13,242 nucleotides of DNA. Source: Betaproteobacteria bacterium. GTDB lineage: Bacteria > Pseudomonadota > Gammaproteobacteria > Burkholderiales > Burkholderiaceae_E. The notes beneath the pieces were generated by a model. The model was given only the letters and a program-made list of their open reading frames with translations. It searched no databases and was not told the origin of the DNA. The DNA is taken from the NCBI GenBank assembly GCA_009922405.1, contig RFVZ01000049.1, forward strand, positions 1 to 13,242. The letters run 5' to 3'. Shown here in pieces: positions 1-6,248 of the stretch; position 1 is the stretch's first letter, and every line of letters starts with the position of its first letter. Made by a program: the position numbers and the translations under genes.

Positions 1-12
1 TATAAGAGACAG
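1..12 (+). other. Tn5/Nextera mosaic-end remnant (artefact)
   Basis: The window opens with TATAAGAGACAG, identical to the last 12 bases of the 19-base hyperactive Tn5 mosaic end used in tagmentation libraries. It sits exactly at the sequence edge with its inner end facing inward, as expected for untrimmed adapter at a contig end. The reading frame of the adjacent minus-strand gene runs through it without meaning. These bases should not be treated as genomic. Confidence 0.9.
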
Positions 13-86
13 AGATAGATCTTGGTGGTCTCGGGCTGGTGCTCCAAAAAAGATCTCACCTCATCGAGGTCAATCCGGGCATTCAC
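13..86 (-). CDS. 5' end of an unidentified gene, cut by the contig edge
   Basis: On the minus strand a GTG at 86-84 follows an AAGGAG ribosome binding site (97-92) with 5 bases between them, and opens a frame reading (M)NARIDLDEVRSFLEHQPE then TTKIYL before the adapter. The strong Shine-Dalgarno, sensible amino-acid composition and position downstream of cysA on the same strand support a real gene. Only about 25 residues are visible, too few to identify the family. They faintly recall the N-terminus of RNase H-like YkuK-type proteins, but this is a memory-based guess. It lies 131 bases after the cysA stop, so it could be last in the cys operon or have its own promoter. Confidence 0.6.
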
Positions 87-217
87 GGGCGCTCCTTGAC
101 AGGCGGACAATCACTGGACACTACACCCAATGGCCGATCACCACCACCCCGAGCGGATGACACACCATCGAGGTCCTCCAACCATGGCTCGGACCTATCT
201 AAGCGTTAGGCAGGCAG

Positions 218-1264
218 TCAGACAGGCAGCTTGAACCTCGAAATCCGTCGGGGCCGCAAATGCACCCGCGTACCCGATCGAAGTCCGAGCCGATCGCGCA
301 GCTCCGAAAATGCAGCCCGGGGCAACTCGACATCGACATGCGCCGCCCGTTGACTCTGCCCACCCGCGCGCTGCGCGGCGTCATCGAGCGCAAACTCAAG
401 TCGCGTATTGGGACCCACCGTCAGGGTGTCGACCAGCGTCACAGGCCAGGTGTCAGCGCCAGGTTCTGTGACGATTTCCAGTTCGTGGGGCCGAACGTAG
501 AACACGTCTTCCTCGGCTGCACCCAGGCGACCATGAAACAAATTCACGTCGCCCAAGAACTGCAACACAAAGGGTGTGGCCGGATGGTCGTAGACCTCAT
601 CGGGGCTTCCTTGCTGCTCGATCCGGCCCTGATTCATGACCACAACCCGGTCGGCGACCTCCATCGCCTCGTCCTGATCATGGGTCACAAAGACGCTGGT
701 GACATGAACTTCATCATGCAAACGGCGCAGCCAGCGACGCAACTCCTTTCGCACTTTGGCATCGAGTGCACCGAAGGGCTCATCAAGCAACAAGACCTTG
801 GGCTCGACCGCGAGGGCCCTGGCCAAGGCAATACGCTGGCGCTGTCCGCCCGATAGTTGATGCGGGTAGCGCTGGGCGAGAAAACCGAGTTGCACCAGAT
901 CGAGCAGGCGCATGACCTGAGCGGTGATCGCGGTCTCGCTTGGCCGCGTGCGCTTGGGACGGACCCGCAGGCCAAAGGCCACGTTCTCGAAGATCGTCAT
1001 GTGCCCAAAGAGGGCGTAATGCTGGAACACAAAACCGACATTGCGCGAGCGAACGTCGGTGTTGGTCGTATCCTCGCCATGAAACAAGACACTGCCTCGA
1101 TCCGGGGACTCCAGCCCCGCGATGATGCGCAAGAGCGTGGTCTTGCCACAGCCCGAGGGGCCGAGCAGCGCCACCAACTCCCCCGAGGGAATATCGAGGT
1201 GCAGATCATCACAAGCCGTGGTGGCGCCAAAACGCTTGGTGAGATCACGGATTTCAATGCTCAT
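218..1264 (-). CDS. cysA: Sulfate/thiosulfate ABC transporter ATP-binding protein CysA
   Basis: Cytoplasmic ATPase that powers the CysTW sulfate/thiosulfate channel. The 348-residue product has, in order, Walker A GPSGCGKT (35-42), Q-loop Q81, signature LSGGQ (137-141), Walker B VLLLDEP (157-163) and switch H195, followed by the C-terminal regulatory domain seen in CysA/PotA-like subunits. Length is normal for the family. The start MSIEIRDLTKRFG at 1264 is chosen because it aligns with the usual CysA N-terminus; an open frame continues upstream to 1474, but that part overlaps cysW and has no transporter character. The ribosome binding site is weak (an AAAAGG about 15 bases upstream). It is the last clear gene of the sbp-cysT-cysW-cysA operon, 43 bases after cysW, with a hairpin in the gap. 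No rho-independent terminator is obvious downstream. Confidence 0.95.
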   Translation of the reverse strand: MSIEIRDLTKRFGATTACDDLHLDIPSGELVALLGPSGCGKTTLLRIIAGLESPDRGSVLFHGEDTTNTDVRSRNVGFVFQHYALFGHMTIFENVAFGLRVRPKRTRPSETAITAQVMRLLDLVQLGFLAQRYPHQLSGGQRQRIALARALAVEPKVLLLDEPFGALDAKVRKELRRWLRRLHDEVHVTSVFVTHDQDEAMEVADRVVVMNQGRIEQQGSPDEVYDHPATPFVLQFLGDVNLFHGRLGAAEEDVFYVRPHELEIVTEPGADTWPVTLVDTLTVGPNTRLEFALDDAAQRAGGQSQRAAHVDVELPRAAFSELRDRLGLRSGTRVHLRPRRISRFKLPV

Positions 1265-1292
1265 TCGATCAGTCGGCCTTTTTAAGAGGAGT

Positions 1293-1307
1293 CCGCGGAA
1301 GCCGCGG
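1293..1307 (-). repeat. Intra-operon hairpin between cysW and cysA
   Basis: CCGCGG-AAG-CCGCGG is a perfect 6-base inverted repeat with a 3-base loop. Read on the coding (minus) strand it begins immediately after the cysW TGA (1310-1308). No U-run follows directly, so it is not a classical terminator. It could protect the upstream mRNA 3' end or lower cysA expression relative to the permease genes. Confidence 0.5.
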
Positions 1308-2198
1308 TCAGCGGGCTTGCATCTCGCGCTTGACGCGCTGCTCGACCAGGTACTTGGCCAACAGGCTGACGAGTGCCAGCGCAGCCAGTAGGGAGGCCAC
1401 CGCAAAAGCGGCAACAAACTGGTACTCGTTATAAGCAATCTCAATATGCAAGGGCATGGTATTGGTCTGCCCACGGATATGACCGCTCACCACGCTGACC
1501 GCGCCGAACTCTCCCATCGCGCGGGCATTACAAAGAATCACGCCGTAAAGCAGGGCCCAGCGAATGTTCGGTAAAGTCACGCGCCAAAAAACCTGCCACC
1601 CATTGGCGCCCAATACTCGCGCGGCTTCTTCCTGCTCGATACCCTGGACTTGCATCAGCGGAATCAACTCGCGTGCGATAAAGGGAAAAGTAATAAAAAT
1701 TGTGGCCATCACAATGCCTGGCACGGCAAAAATCACCCGGACATCGTGCGCAACCAACCATTCGCCCATCCAACCCTGCAGGCCAAAGACAAGCACAAAG
1801 ATCAAGCCTGCAATGACCGGGCTCACCGAGAACGGCAAGTCGATCAGGGTGAGCAACACACTCTTGCCATGAAAATCGAACTTTGCGATTAGCCAGGCGG
1901 CAGCCACTCCAAAGACCAGATTGAGCGGCACGCTGATCGCGGCAGCCAGAAGGGTGAGTCGAACAGCCGCCAGCGCGTCAGGCTCCGTAATCGCCTCGAG
2001 AGCGAGCGCCCAGCCCTTGGCAAACGCTTCGACGAACACACTGGCCAAGGGGACGAATAAGAACACCGTCATAAAAACCCACGAGATTCCGATGAGCGTC
2101 CGTTGAACCCAACGCGGCTCGGTCGTTGACCGGCGCATCAACGCGGGTACAAGCCCCACGTGACTCATCGAAATCGACTCAGCGGCCAGACTAGTCAC
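1308..2198 (-). CDS. cysW: Sulfate ABC transporter permease CysW
   Basis: Inner-membrane permease that pairs with CysT to form the sulfate/thiosulfate channel. The sequence contains the BPD-type permease core, with conserved stretches such as DLPFSVSPVIAGL, the EEAARVLGANGWQVFWRVTLPN coupling helix (EAA loop, which contacts CysA) and ARAMGEFGAVSVVSG, and about six hydrophobic segments. I chose the GTG at 2198 because GTGA overlaps the cysT stop by four bases and an AGGGGG Shine-Dalgarno lies 3-4 bases upstream, a typical translational-coupling arrangement giving 296 residues. An ATG at 2168 (MSHVGLVP, 286 residues) is the main alternative but has no clear ribosome binding site. The C-terminus ends right at the hairpin preceding cysA. 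Confidence 0.93.
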   Translation of the reverse strand: MTSLAAESISMSHVGLVPALMRRSTTEPRWVQRTLIGISWVFMTVFLFVPLASVFVEAFAKGWALALEAITEPDALAAVRLTLLAAAISVPLNLVFGVAAAWLIAKFDFHGKSVLLTLIDLPFSVSPVIAGLIFVLVFGLQGWMGEWLVAHDVRVIFAVPGIVMATIFITFPFIARELIPLMQVQGIEQEEAARVLGANGWQVFWRVTLPNIRWALLYGVILCNARAMGEFGAVSVVSGHIRGQTNTMPLHIEIAYNEYQFVAAFAVASLLAALALVSLLAKYLVEQRVKREMQAR

Positions 2199-3028
2199 AA
2201 GCCCCCCTGGCGGCGACGCGACCACGCTTGTAGCAAGTTGATCAATAGCAACAAAAAGAACGAAGTCACCAGCATTACTACCGCGATCGCGGTGGCTCCG
2301 GCGATGTCGTACTGCTCGAGCTTGGTGATGATCAGAAGCGGCGTGATTTCGCTGACCATCGGGATGTTCCCGGCAATAAAAATGACCGAACCGTATTCGC
2401 CAATCGCCCGCGCAAAGGCCATCGCAAAACCGGTCAAGAGGGCCGGGGTCAAGATCGGGAAGACGATCCTCGAGAAGGTCTGCCAGCGGTCGGCGCCCAA
2501 CGTGGCCGCGGCTTCTTCGAGTTCATGGTTGAGGTCCTCGATCACGGGTTGCACCGTCCGAACGACAAAGGGGAGCCCGATAAACACCAATGCGACCCAG
2601 ACGCCGATCGGCGTGAAGCTGACCTTGAATGGCAGCCAGCGGCCGATCCAGCCGTTTTGAGCGTAAATAGCGGTAAGCGCAATTCCTGCGACGGCTGTCG
2701 GCAAGGCAAATGGCAGATCAACCAGCGCATCCACGATGCGCTTGCCGGGGAACGGATACCGCACCAGAACCCAGGCCATGATGAGCCCAAAGACGGCGTT
2801 CACCAGAGCGGCTAACAGCGAAGCCCCGAACGTCAGTTGATACGAGGCCACCACCCGCGGAGTCGCCACCGCATCAACAAACTGGGACCACGACAAGGCG
2901 AAGGTCTTCAGGAACGCAGCCGATAATGGAATCAGCACGATCAGACTCAGATACGTCACCGCCAGCCCAAGTGCCAGGTCAAAGCCCGGCAGGACACTGT
3001 GGCGCTTGAGCAGAACGCGAGAGAACAT
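2195..3028 (-). CDS. cysT: Sulfate ABC transporter permease CysT (CysU)
   Basis: Second inner-membrane permease of the sulfate importer, 277 residues, the usual length. Recognisable family features are LPGFDLALGLAVTYLSLIVL at the first membrane segment, the DLPFALPTAVAGIAL stretch, the EAA loop ELEEAAATLGADRWQTFSRIVFP and ARAIGEYGSVIFIAGN. About six transmembrane helices are evident. The ATG at 3028 gives the expected N-terminus, although no strong Shine-Dalgarno precedes it. It lies 42 bases after the sbp stop with no terminator between, and its stop codon overlaps the cysW start, so the two permease subunits are probably made in equal amounts. Confidence 0.95.
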   Translation of the reverse strand: MFSRVLLKRHSVLPGFDLALGLAVTYLSLIVLIPLSAAFLKTFALSWSQFVDAVATPRVVASYQLTFGASLLAALVNAVFGLIMAWVLVRYPFPGKRIVDALVDLPFALPTAVAGIALTAIYAQNGWIGRWLPFKVSFTPIGVWVALVFIGLPFVVRTVQPVIEDLNHELEEAAATLGADRWQTFSRIVFPILTPALLTGFAMAFARAIGEYGSVIFIAGNIPMVSEITPLLIITKLEQYDIAGATAIAVVMLVTSFFLLLLINLLQAWSRRRQGGL

Positions 3029-3070
3029 CGGCGGCGGGGATCGGCTTGGGGACTAAACGGTGGTGATCCG

Positions 3071-4207
3071 CTAGCGGGATTTGGCGGCCGCGATCACCTG
3101 GTCGTAGCTCGCACCGTCATTAAAATGATCCTTCTGCGCTTTCGTCCAACCGCCAAAGACTTCGTCGACCGTGAACGTGTTCACTTTTGGAAAGACCTTG
3201 GCGTACTTGGCAAGGATCTTTTCGTTGCGCGGCCGCAAATGAAAGCGCGCCGCAATGTCCTGACCCACCTCGGTGTAAAGAAAATTCAGATAGGCCTCGG
3301 CCTGTTTGCGTGTGCCGCGCTTGTCAACGACCTGATCCACAACGGAGACGGGGTTTTCGGCCAAAATCGTACGCGACGGGTAAATCACCTCGAACCCACC
3401 CGAGAATTCGCGTTCGATCAACGGCGCTTCGGACTCGAAGGTCACGAGTGCATCACCCAGATTGCGCTGTGCAAAGGTGGTCGTCGCTCCACGCCCGCCA
3501 CCATCAAGCACTGGCACGTTGGTAAACATTCGCGTCAGCAACGCCTTGGCAGCGTCGGGGCTGAGGCCCGCTTTGATGCCAGCCCCCCACGCGGCCAGGT
3601 AGGTGTAGCGCCCGTTCCCGGAAGTCTTCGGGTTGGGAATGATGACGCTCACGCCCGGGCGGCCGAGGTCGCTCCAGTCACGGATGTTCTTGGGGTTGCC
3701 GCGACGCACCAGGATGATCGACAGGGACGTGGTCGGCGCGCTGTTATTGGGCAGGCGCTTAGCCCAGTCTTGCGGAACCATCTTGGCACGCTCGTACAAG
3801 ATATCGATGTCATTGGACTGATTCATCGTGATCATGTCGGCCTCGAGACCGTCAATGACGCTGCGGGCCTGCCGGCTGGAGCCGCCGTGACTCTGATTGA
3901 TCGTCAGGTCCTCGCCCGTGGTCTTTTTCCAGTGCGCAACAAAGGCCGTGTTGAATTCTTTATAGAACTCCCGCGAGACGTCATAGCTGACATTGAGCAG
4001 GGTGGTGTTCGCGGCCCGAGCGGACAAGGGCAACGACGTCACCGCGGTCATCGAGATAGCTGCCGGAAAGGTCGCGGTCGCCCTAACGCCAGCCGCCAGT
4101 GCAGTCTGCAGCCAGGTGCGGCGGGACCAGGCCGGGCGATCCAAGTCCGAAGCTGAAGCCGAAGCCGAGGCTGAGTCCAGTGCGGGGGCGAGGCGATTTG
4201 AGTTCAT
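3071..4207 (-). CDS. sbp: Periplasmic sulfate-binding protein with a twin-arginine-like signal
   Basis: Solute-binding protein delivering sulfate to CysTWA; 378 residues including a long leader. The mature part has Sbp hallmarks: NVSYDVSREFYKEFN near the start, INQSHGGSSRQARSVIDGLEAD in the ligand-binding region, then VIIPNPKTSGNGRYTYLAAW and the VPVLDGGGRGATTTF and GDALVTFESEA segments. The leader is odd. An N-terminal Ser/Ala repeat (12-20) precedes SRRTWLQ at 28-34, which resembles the Tat motif S-R-R-x-F-L-K, and an ARA-A site at 63-66 fits signal peptidase I. The hydrophobic part is long and interrupted by an arginine. Export by Tat rather than Sec is an inference. Only a poor ribosome binding site is visible at 4207. 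First gene of the cys operon. Confidence 0.93.
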   Translation of the reverse strand: MNSNRLAPALDSASASASASDLDRPAWSRRTWLQTALAAGVRATATFPAAISMTAVTSLPLSARAANTTLLNVSYDVSREFYKEFNTAFVAHWKKTTGEDLTINQSHGGSSRQARSVIDGLEADMITMNQSNDIDILYERAKMVPQDWAKRLPNNSAPTTSLSIILVRRGNPKNIRDWSDLGRPGVSVIIPNPKTSGNGRYTYLAAWGAGIKAGLSPDAAKALLTRMFTNVPVLDGGGRGATTTFAQRNLGDALVTFESEAPLIEREFSGGFEVIYPSRTILAENPVSVVDQVVDKRGTRKQAEAYLNFLYTEVGQDIAARFHLRPRNEKILAKYAKVFPKVNTFTVDEVFGGWTKAQKDHFNDGASYDQVIAAAKSR

Positions 4208-4261
4208 CTGAATACTGCAAAAAGAGGAGTGCGGAGCTTAGTCGCGGTCATTAGTCCGGAA

Positions 4262-4284
4262 AAGGAACAAAAACGCGATTCCTT
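4262..4284. promoter_or_regulatory. Inverted repeat in the sbp upstream region, possible operator
   Basis: AAGGAA (4262-4267) and TTCCTT (4279-4284) form a perfect 6-base inverted repeat separated by 11 bases, 55 to 78 bases upstream of the sbp start. LysR-type regulators such as CysB bind partly symmetrical sites upstream of sulfate-transport operons, so a sulfur-responsive operator is plausible. I cannot match it to a known CysB consensus, and no good sigma-70 promoter for sbp stands out nearby. Confidence 0.35.
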
Positions 4285-4305
4285 ATGCGTGTTTGATCTA
4301 AAGAC

Positions 4306-4355
4306 TTTGATCTGGGTCAAACATCAACGCCCCGTTCAGGCTTCTAATAGGGTCA
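4306..4355 (+). promoter_or_regulatory. FNR/ANR-type class II promoter for the small membrane protein
   Basis: TTTGATCTGGGTCAAA (4306-4321) is an interrupted palindrome matching the FNR/ANR box TTGAT-N4-ATCAA at 9 of 10 defined positions. A -10-like TCTAAT lies at 4343-4348 (5 of 6 matches to TATAAT). If transcription begins at 4355, the box centre is at -41.5, the exact spacing of class II FNR-activated promoters, where the regulator replaces the -35 contact. It points at the gene starting at 4376. The same box lies about 100 bases upstream of divergent sbp. Confidence 0.7.
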
Positions 4356-4375
4356 CAACCTTCGGGAGGTGCCCC

Positions 4376-4666
4376 ATGAAGACCAAGACTCTCGTGATCG
4401 CTCTGGGATCGATTGCCCTTCTGGGCATCGCTGCGCTGATTGTTTCGCAGCGCCACAAACTGATGTTTCTGCTCGATCCGCCGGGGTCCCGGGTTGTACT
4501 CGTTCAGTATGTGAATGAGTCGGGTCAGCAAAAGAGTCGGTTCGCAGGCTCGTTTGATTCGTTCGATGATTGCGAACAAGCCCGCGAACATCTGCCCAAA
4601 GGCGGGGGCTTCGTACTGGGCGGCGTTTGTGTACGCGAAACGCAATGGAAAGCCCTCGGCCAGTAG
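4376..4666 (+). CDS. Small membrane-anchored protein of unknown function
   Basis: A 96-residue protein I do not recognise. The ATG at 4376 is set by a strong GGGAGG Shine-Dalgarno (4364-4369) six bases upstream; the frame is open further upstream but without a start signal. A positively charged N-terminus (MKTK) leads into one hydrophobic segment (about 5-23), either a membrane anchor or an uncleaved signal. A soluble part of roughly 70 residues follows, with two cysteines (C66, C85) that could form a disulfide if it lies in the periplasm, plus a Phe/Asp-rich patch FAGSFDSFDDCEQAR and a glycine run KGGGFVLGG. No catalytic motif is evident. The upstream FNR-type box suggests induction when oxygen is low. 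It is monocistronic, with the dadA regulatory region following. Confidence 0.8.
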   Translation: MKTKTLVIALGSIALLGIAALIVSQRHKLMFLLDPPGSRVVLVQYVNESGQQKSRFAGSFDSFDDCEQAREHLPKGGGFVLGGVCVRETQWKALGQ

Positions 4667-4675
4667 CGCTAGAAT
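4646..4675 (+). promoter_or_regulatory. Candidate sigma-70 promoter for the riboswitch-dadA transcript
   Basis: TGGAAA (4646-4651) and TAGAAT (4670-4675) are separated by 18 bases, matching the -35 and -10 consensus at 4 of 6 and 5 of 6 positions. This would start transcription near 4682, about 35 bases before the riboswitch. It overlaps the end of the preceding small gene. Position and the need for a leader transcript support it, but the -35 match is modest. Confidence 0.4.
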
Positions 4676-4716
4676 AGAGAGTGGTCGCGGGGTTTTGCAG
4701 TTCATCGCAGACTCGC

Positions 4717-4917
4717 GAACGATCGGGAGAGTCCGTTAACCGGCCATGCACAGGCGGTTGACAGCGCCGAAGGAGCAAGCGGACTGTCAGGGCGCTCTGG
4801 TCGACCAGTCGAACCAGGCAGTTCGAACGGACCGTGAATCTCTCAGGTTCCGAAACGGAGGGGGCGCGCAACATGCAATCGTATGGGCGCGTTGCCTATC
4901 GACGCTCGGAGACCTGA
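4717..4917 (+). ncRNA. Glycine riboswitch, single aptamer, upstream of dadA
   Basis: The conserved glycine-aptamer blocks occur in order: GGGAGAG (4725-4731), GCGCCGAAGGAGCAA (4764-4778) and CTCTCAGG (4840-4847). Base pairing supports the fold. P1 is GAGA 4727-4730 with TCTC 4841-4844; P2 is GTCCGTT 4731-4737 with AACGGAC 4826-4832, a perfect 7 pairs; P3b is CGGACTG 4780-4786 with CAGTTCG 4819-4825. An extra apical hairpin, CTGGTCGA 4797-4804 with TCGA-A-CCAG 4809-4817, extends P3b. GAAC 4717-4720 can pair with GTTC 4847-4850 as the P0/kink-turn helix of leader and linker. Only one aptamer is present, not the tandem form. TCAGGT (4843-4848) can alternatively pair with ACCTGA (4912-4917) just before the dadA start, a possible expression platform. 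The aptamer call is firm; the switching mechanism is inference. Confidence 0.93.
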
Positions 4918-4922
4918 AGAAT

Positions 4923-6248
4923 ATGAAAACGATCGCCGTTATTGGTGGCGGAATCACCGGCGTGACTACCGCCTACACCCTCGTGCGCCGGGGTTTTCGC
5001 GTGACCCTCTTCGAACGCCACCGTTATTCGGCGATGGAGACTTCCTTTGCCAACGGCGGACAGCTGTCGGCATCGAACGCCGAGGTCTGGAATCACTGGT
5101 CCACCGTCTTGAAGGGGTTGAAATGGATGCTGCGCCCCGATGCGCCGTTGCTGGTCAATCCCCGCCCGAGCTGGCACAAGTTATCGTGGTTTGCCGAATT
5201 CCTGGCCGCTATACCACGCTACGAAGTCAACACGATCGCTACCGCTCGGCTGGCCATTGCCGCCCGCGCACCGCTCTTGGCCTGGGCAGCCGAGGAGGGC
5301 ATTGAGTTTGACTTGCGTCAGGAGGGCATCCTGCATATCTATCGCGATCGGGCCGGTTTTGAACAGGCTGGGAGGGTCTCCAAACTGTTGGCGGCAGGCG
5401 GGCTCGAGCGCCGTCCGGTCACACCAGACGAGATGCGATCGATTGAGCCGACCCTCGCAGGTACCTACTTCGGGGGGTACTACACCCAAAGCGATTCCAC
5501 CGGAGACATTCACAAATTCACCACGGGTCTCGCGGGGGCAGCCCAACGACACGGTGCGATATTTTTGCAGGGCGGCAACGTCGAGCGTGTGCAGAGCTCA
5601 GATACTCAGGCACACGTCACGGTGCGGTGCGATGGCGCGACCCAAACCTCGAGTTTTGATGGCGTCGTGGTTTGTGCCGGCACGGCAAGCCGGGCGCTCG
5701 CCGCCCAACTCGGCGACCGGGTCAATATCTACCCCGTCAAAGGCTATTCGATCACCGTGCGTCTGGACGACATGGCCAGTCAGGCAGGTGCGCCGACCGT
5801 TAGTCTGCTTGACGATGCAACCAAGCTGGTCACCAGCCGCCTTGGCCCGGACCGTTTTCGGGTCGCTGGAACAGCTGAGTTCAACGGCTTTAACCGGGAC
5901 ATCCGGGCCGATCGAATTCGCCCCTTGGTGGACTGGGTGACCGAGTGCTTCCCAGCTGTCTGCACCCGGCAAGTGTTGCCTTGGGCGGGCTTGCGCCCCA
6001 TGATGCCCAACCTTCTCCCCCGGGTTGCCCAGGGCCGATCGCCCAGGGTCTTCTACAACACCGGACATGGCCACCTCGGCTGGACGCTCAGCGCGATCAC
6101 TGCGCAACAGATTGGCGACCTGGTCGAAGAGTCCCTCGACAAATCGCCGACCTTTGCTAAGGTCGCGGCTCGGGGAATTTCTGCTGGTCCGGCCAGGCCG
6201 GTGATCCCCTCGACCCCTGCCATCGACCCACTCGGGAGCCCCCACTGA
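4923..6248 (+). CDS. dadA: FAD-dependent D-amino acid/glycine dehydrogenase, DadA-like
   Basis: A 441-residue DAO-superfamily flavoprotein that oxidatively deaminates an amino acid to a 2-oxo acid and ammonia, probably at the inner face of the cytoplasmic membrane and feeding the respiratory chain. The N-terminus has the Rossmann FAD motif GGGITG (residues 8-13) and the acidic end of the second strand, VTLFERH. FANGGQLSASNAEVWNHW is a DadA signature, and the C-terminal GLRPMMPNLLPRV and NTGHGHLGW are the usual FAD/substrate elements. The start MKTIAVIGGG is clear, with GGAG 11 bases upstream. About 30 residues beyond the usual end are low-complexity. The glycine riboswitch in front suggests glycine is a substrate or signal, so glycine dehydrogenation is as likely as the D-alanine activity implied by the name. 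Its stop overlaps the pilD start. Confidence 0.88.
   Translation: MKTIAVIGGGITGVTTAYTLVRRGFRVTLFERHRYSAMETSFANGGQLSASNAEVWNHWSTVLKGLKWMLRPDAPLLVNPRPSWHKLSWFAEFLAAIPRYEVNTIATARLAIAARAPLLAWAAEEGIEFDLRQEGILHIYRDRAGFEQAGRVSKLLAAGGLERRPVTPDEMRSIEPTLAGTYFGGYYTQSDSTGDIHKFTTGLAGAAQRHGAIFLQGGNVERVQSSDTQAHVTVRCDGATQTSSFDGVVVCAGTASRALAAQLGDRVNIYPVKGYSITVRLDDMASQAGAPTVSLLDDATKLVTSRLGPDRFRVAGTAEFNGFNRDIRADRIRPLVDWVTECFPAVCTRQVLPWAGLRPMMPNLLPRVAQGRSPRVFYNTGHGHLGWTLSAITAQQIGDLVEESLDKSPTFAKVAARGISAGPARPVIPSTPAIDPLGSPH

Noticed and set aside
171..196. AGGTCC/GGACCT inverted repeat downstream of cysA considered as terminator
   Set aside because: The loop is 14 bases, the stem is only six pairs and no T-run follows on the minus strand, so it does not meet intrinsic-terminator criteria.
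260..1391. Chain of plus-strand open frames opposite cysA
   Set aside because: All are mirror frames of a well-supported CysA with intact motifs; composition is rich in Arg, Gly and His as expected of shadows.
2999..4156. Long plus-strand open frame of 385 codons antisense to sbp
   Set aside because: It lies entirely opposite a clear Sbp coding sequence, has no family resemblance and begins without a ribosome binding site; it is a high-GC shadow frame.
4797..4808. CTGGTCGACCAG perfect palindrome as a protein-binding operator
   Set aside because: It falls within the apical P3b stem of the riboswitch, which explains the symmetry more simply.
4717..4922. Tandem (two-aptamer) glycine riboswitch
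   Set aside because: Only one GCGCCGAAGG block and one CTCTCAGG block exist; the extra length is explained by an enlarged P3b hairpin.
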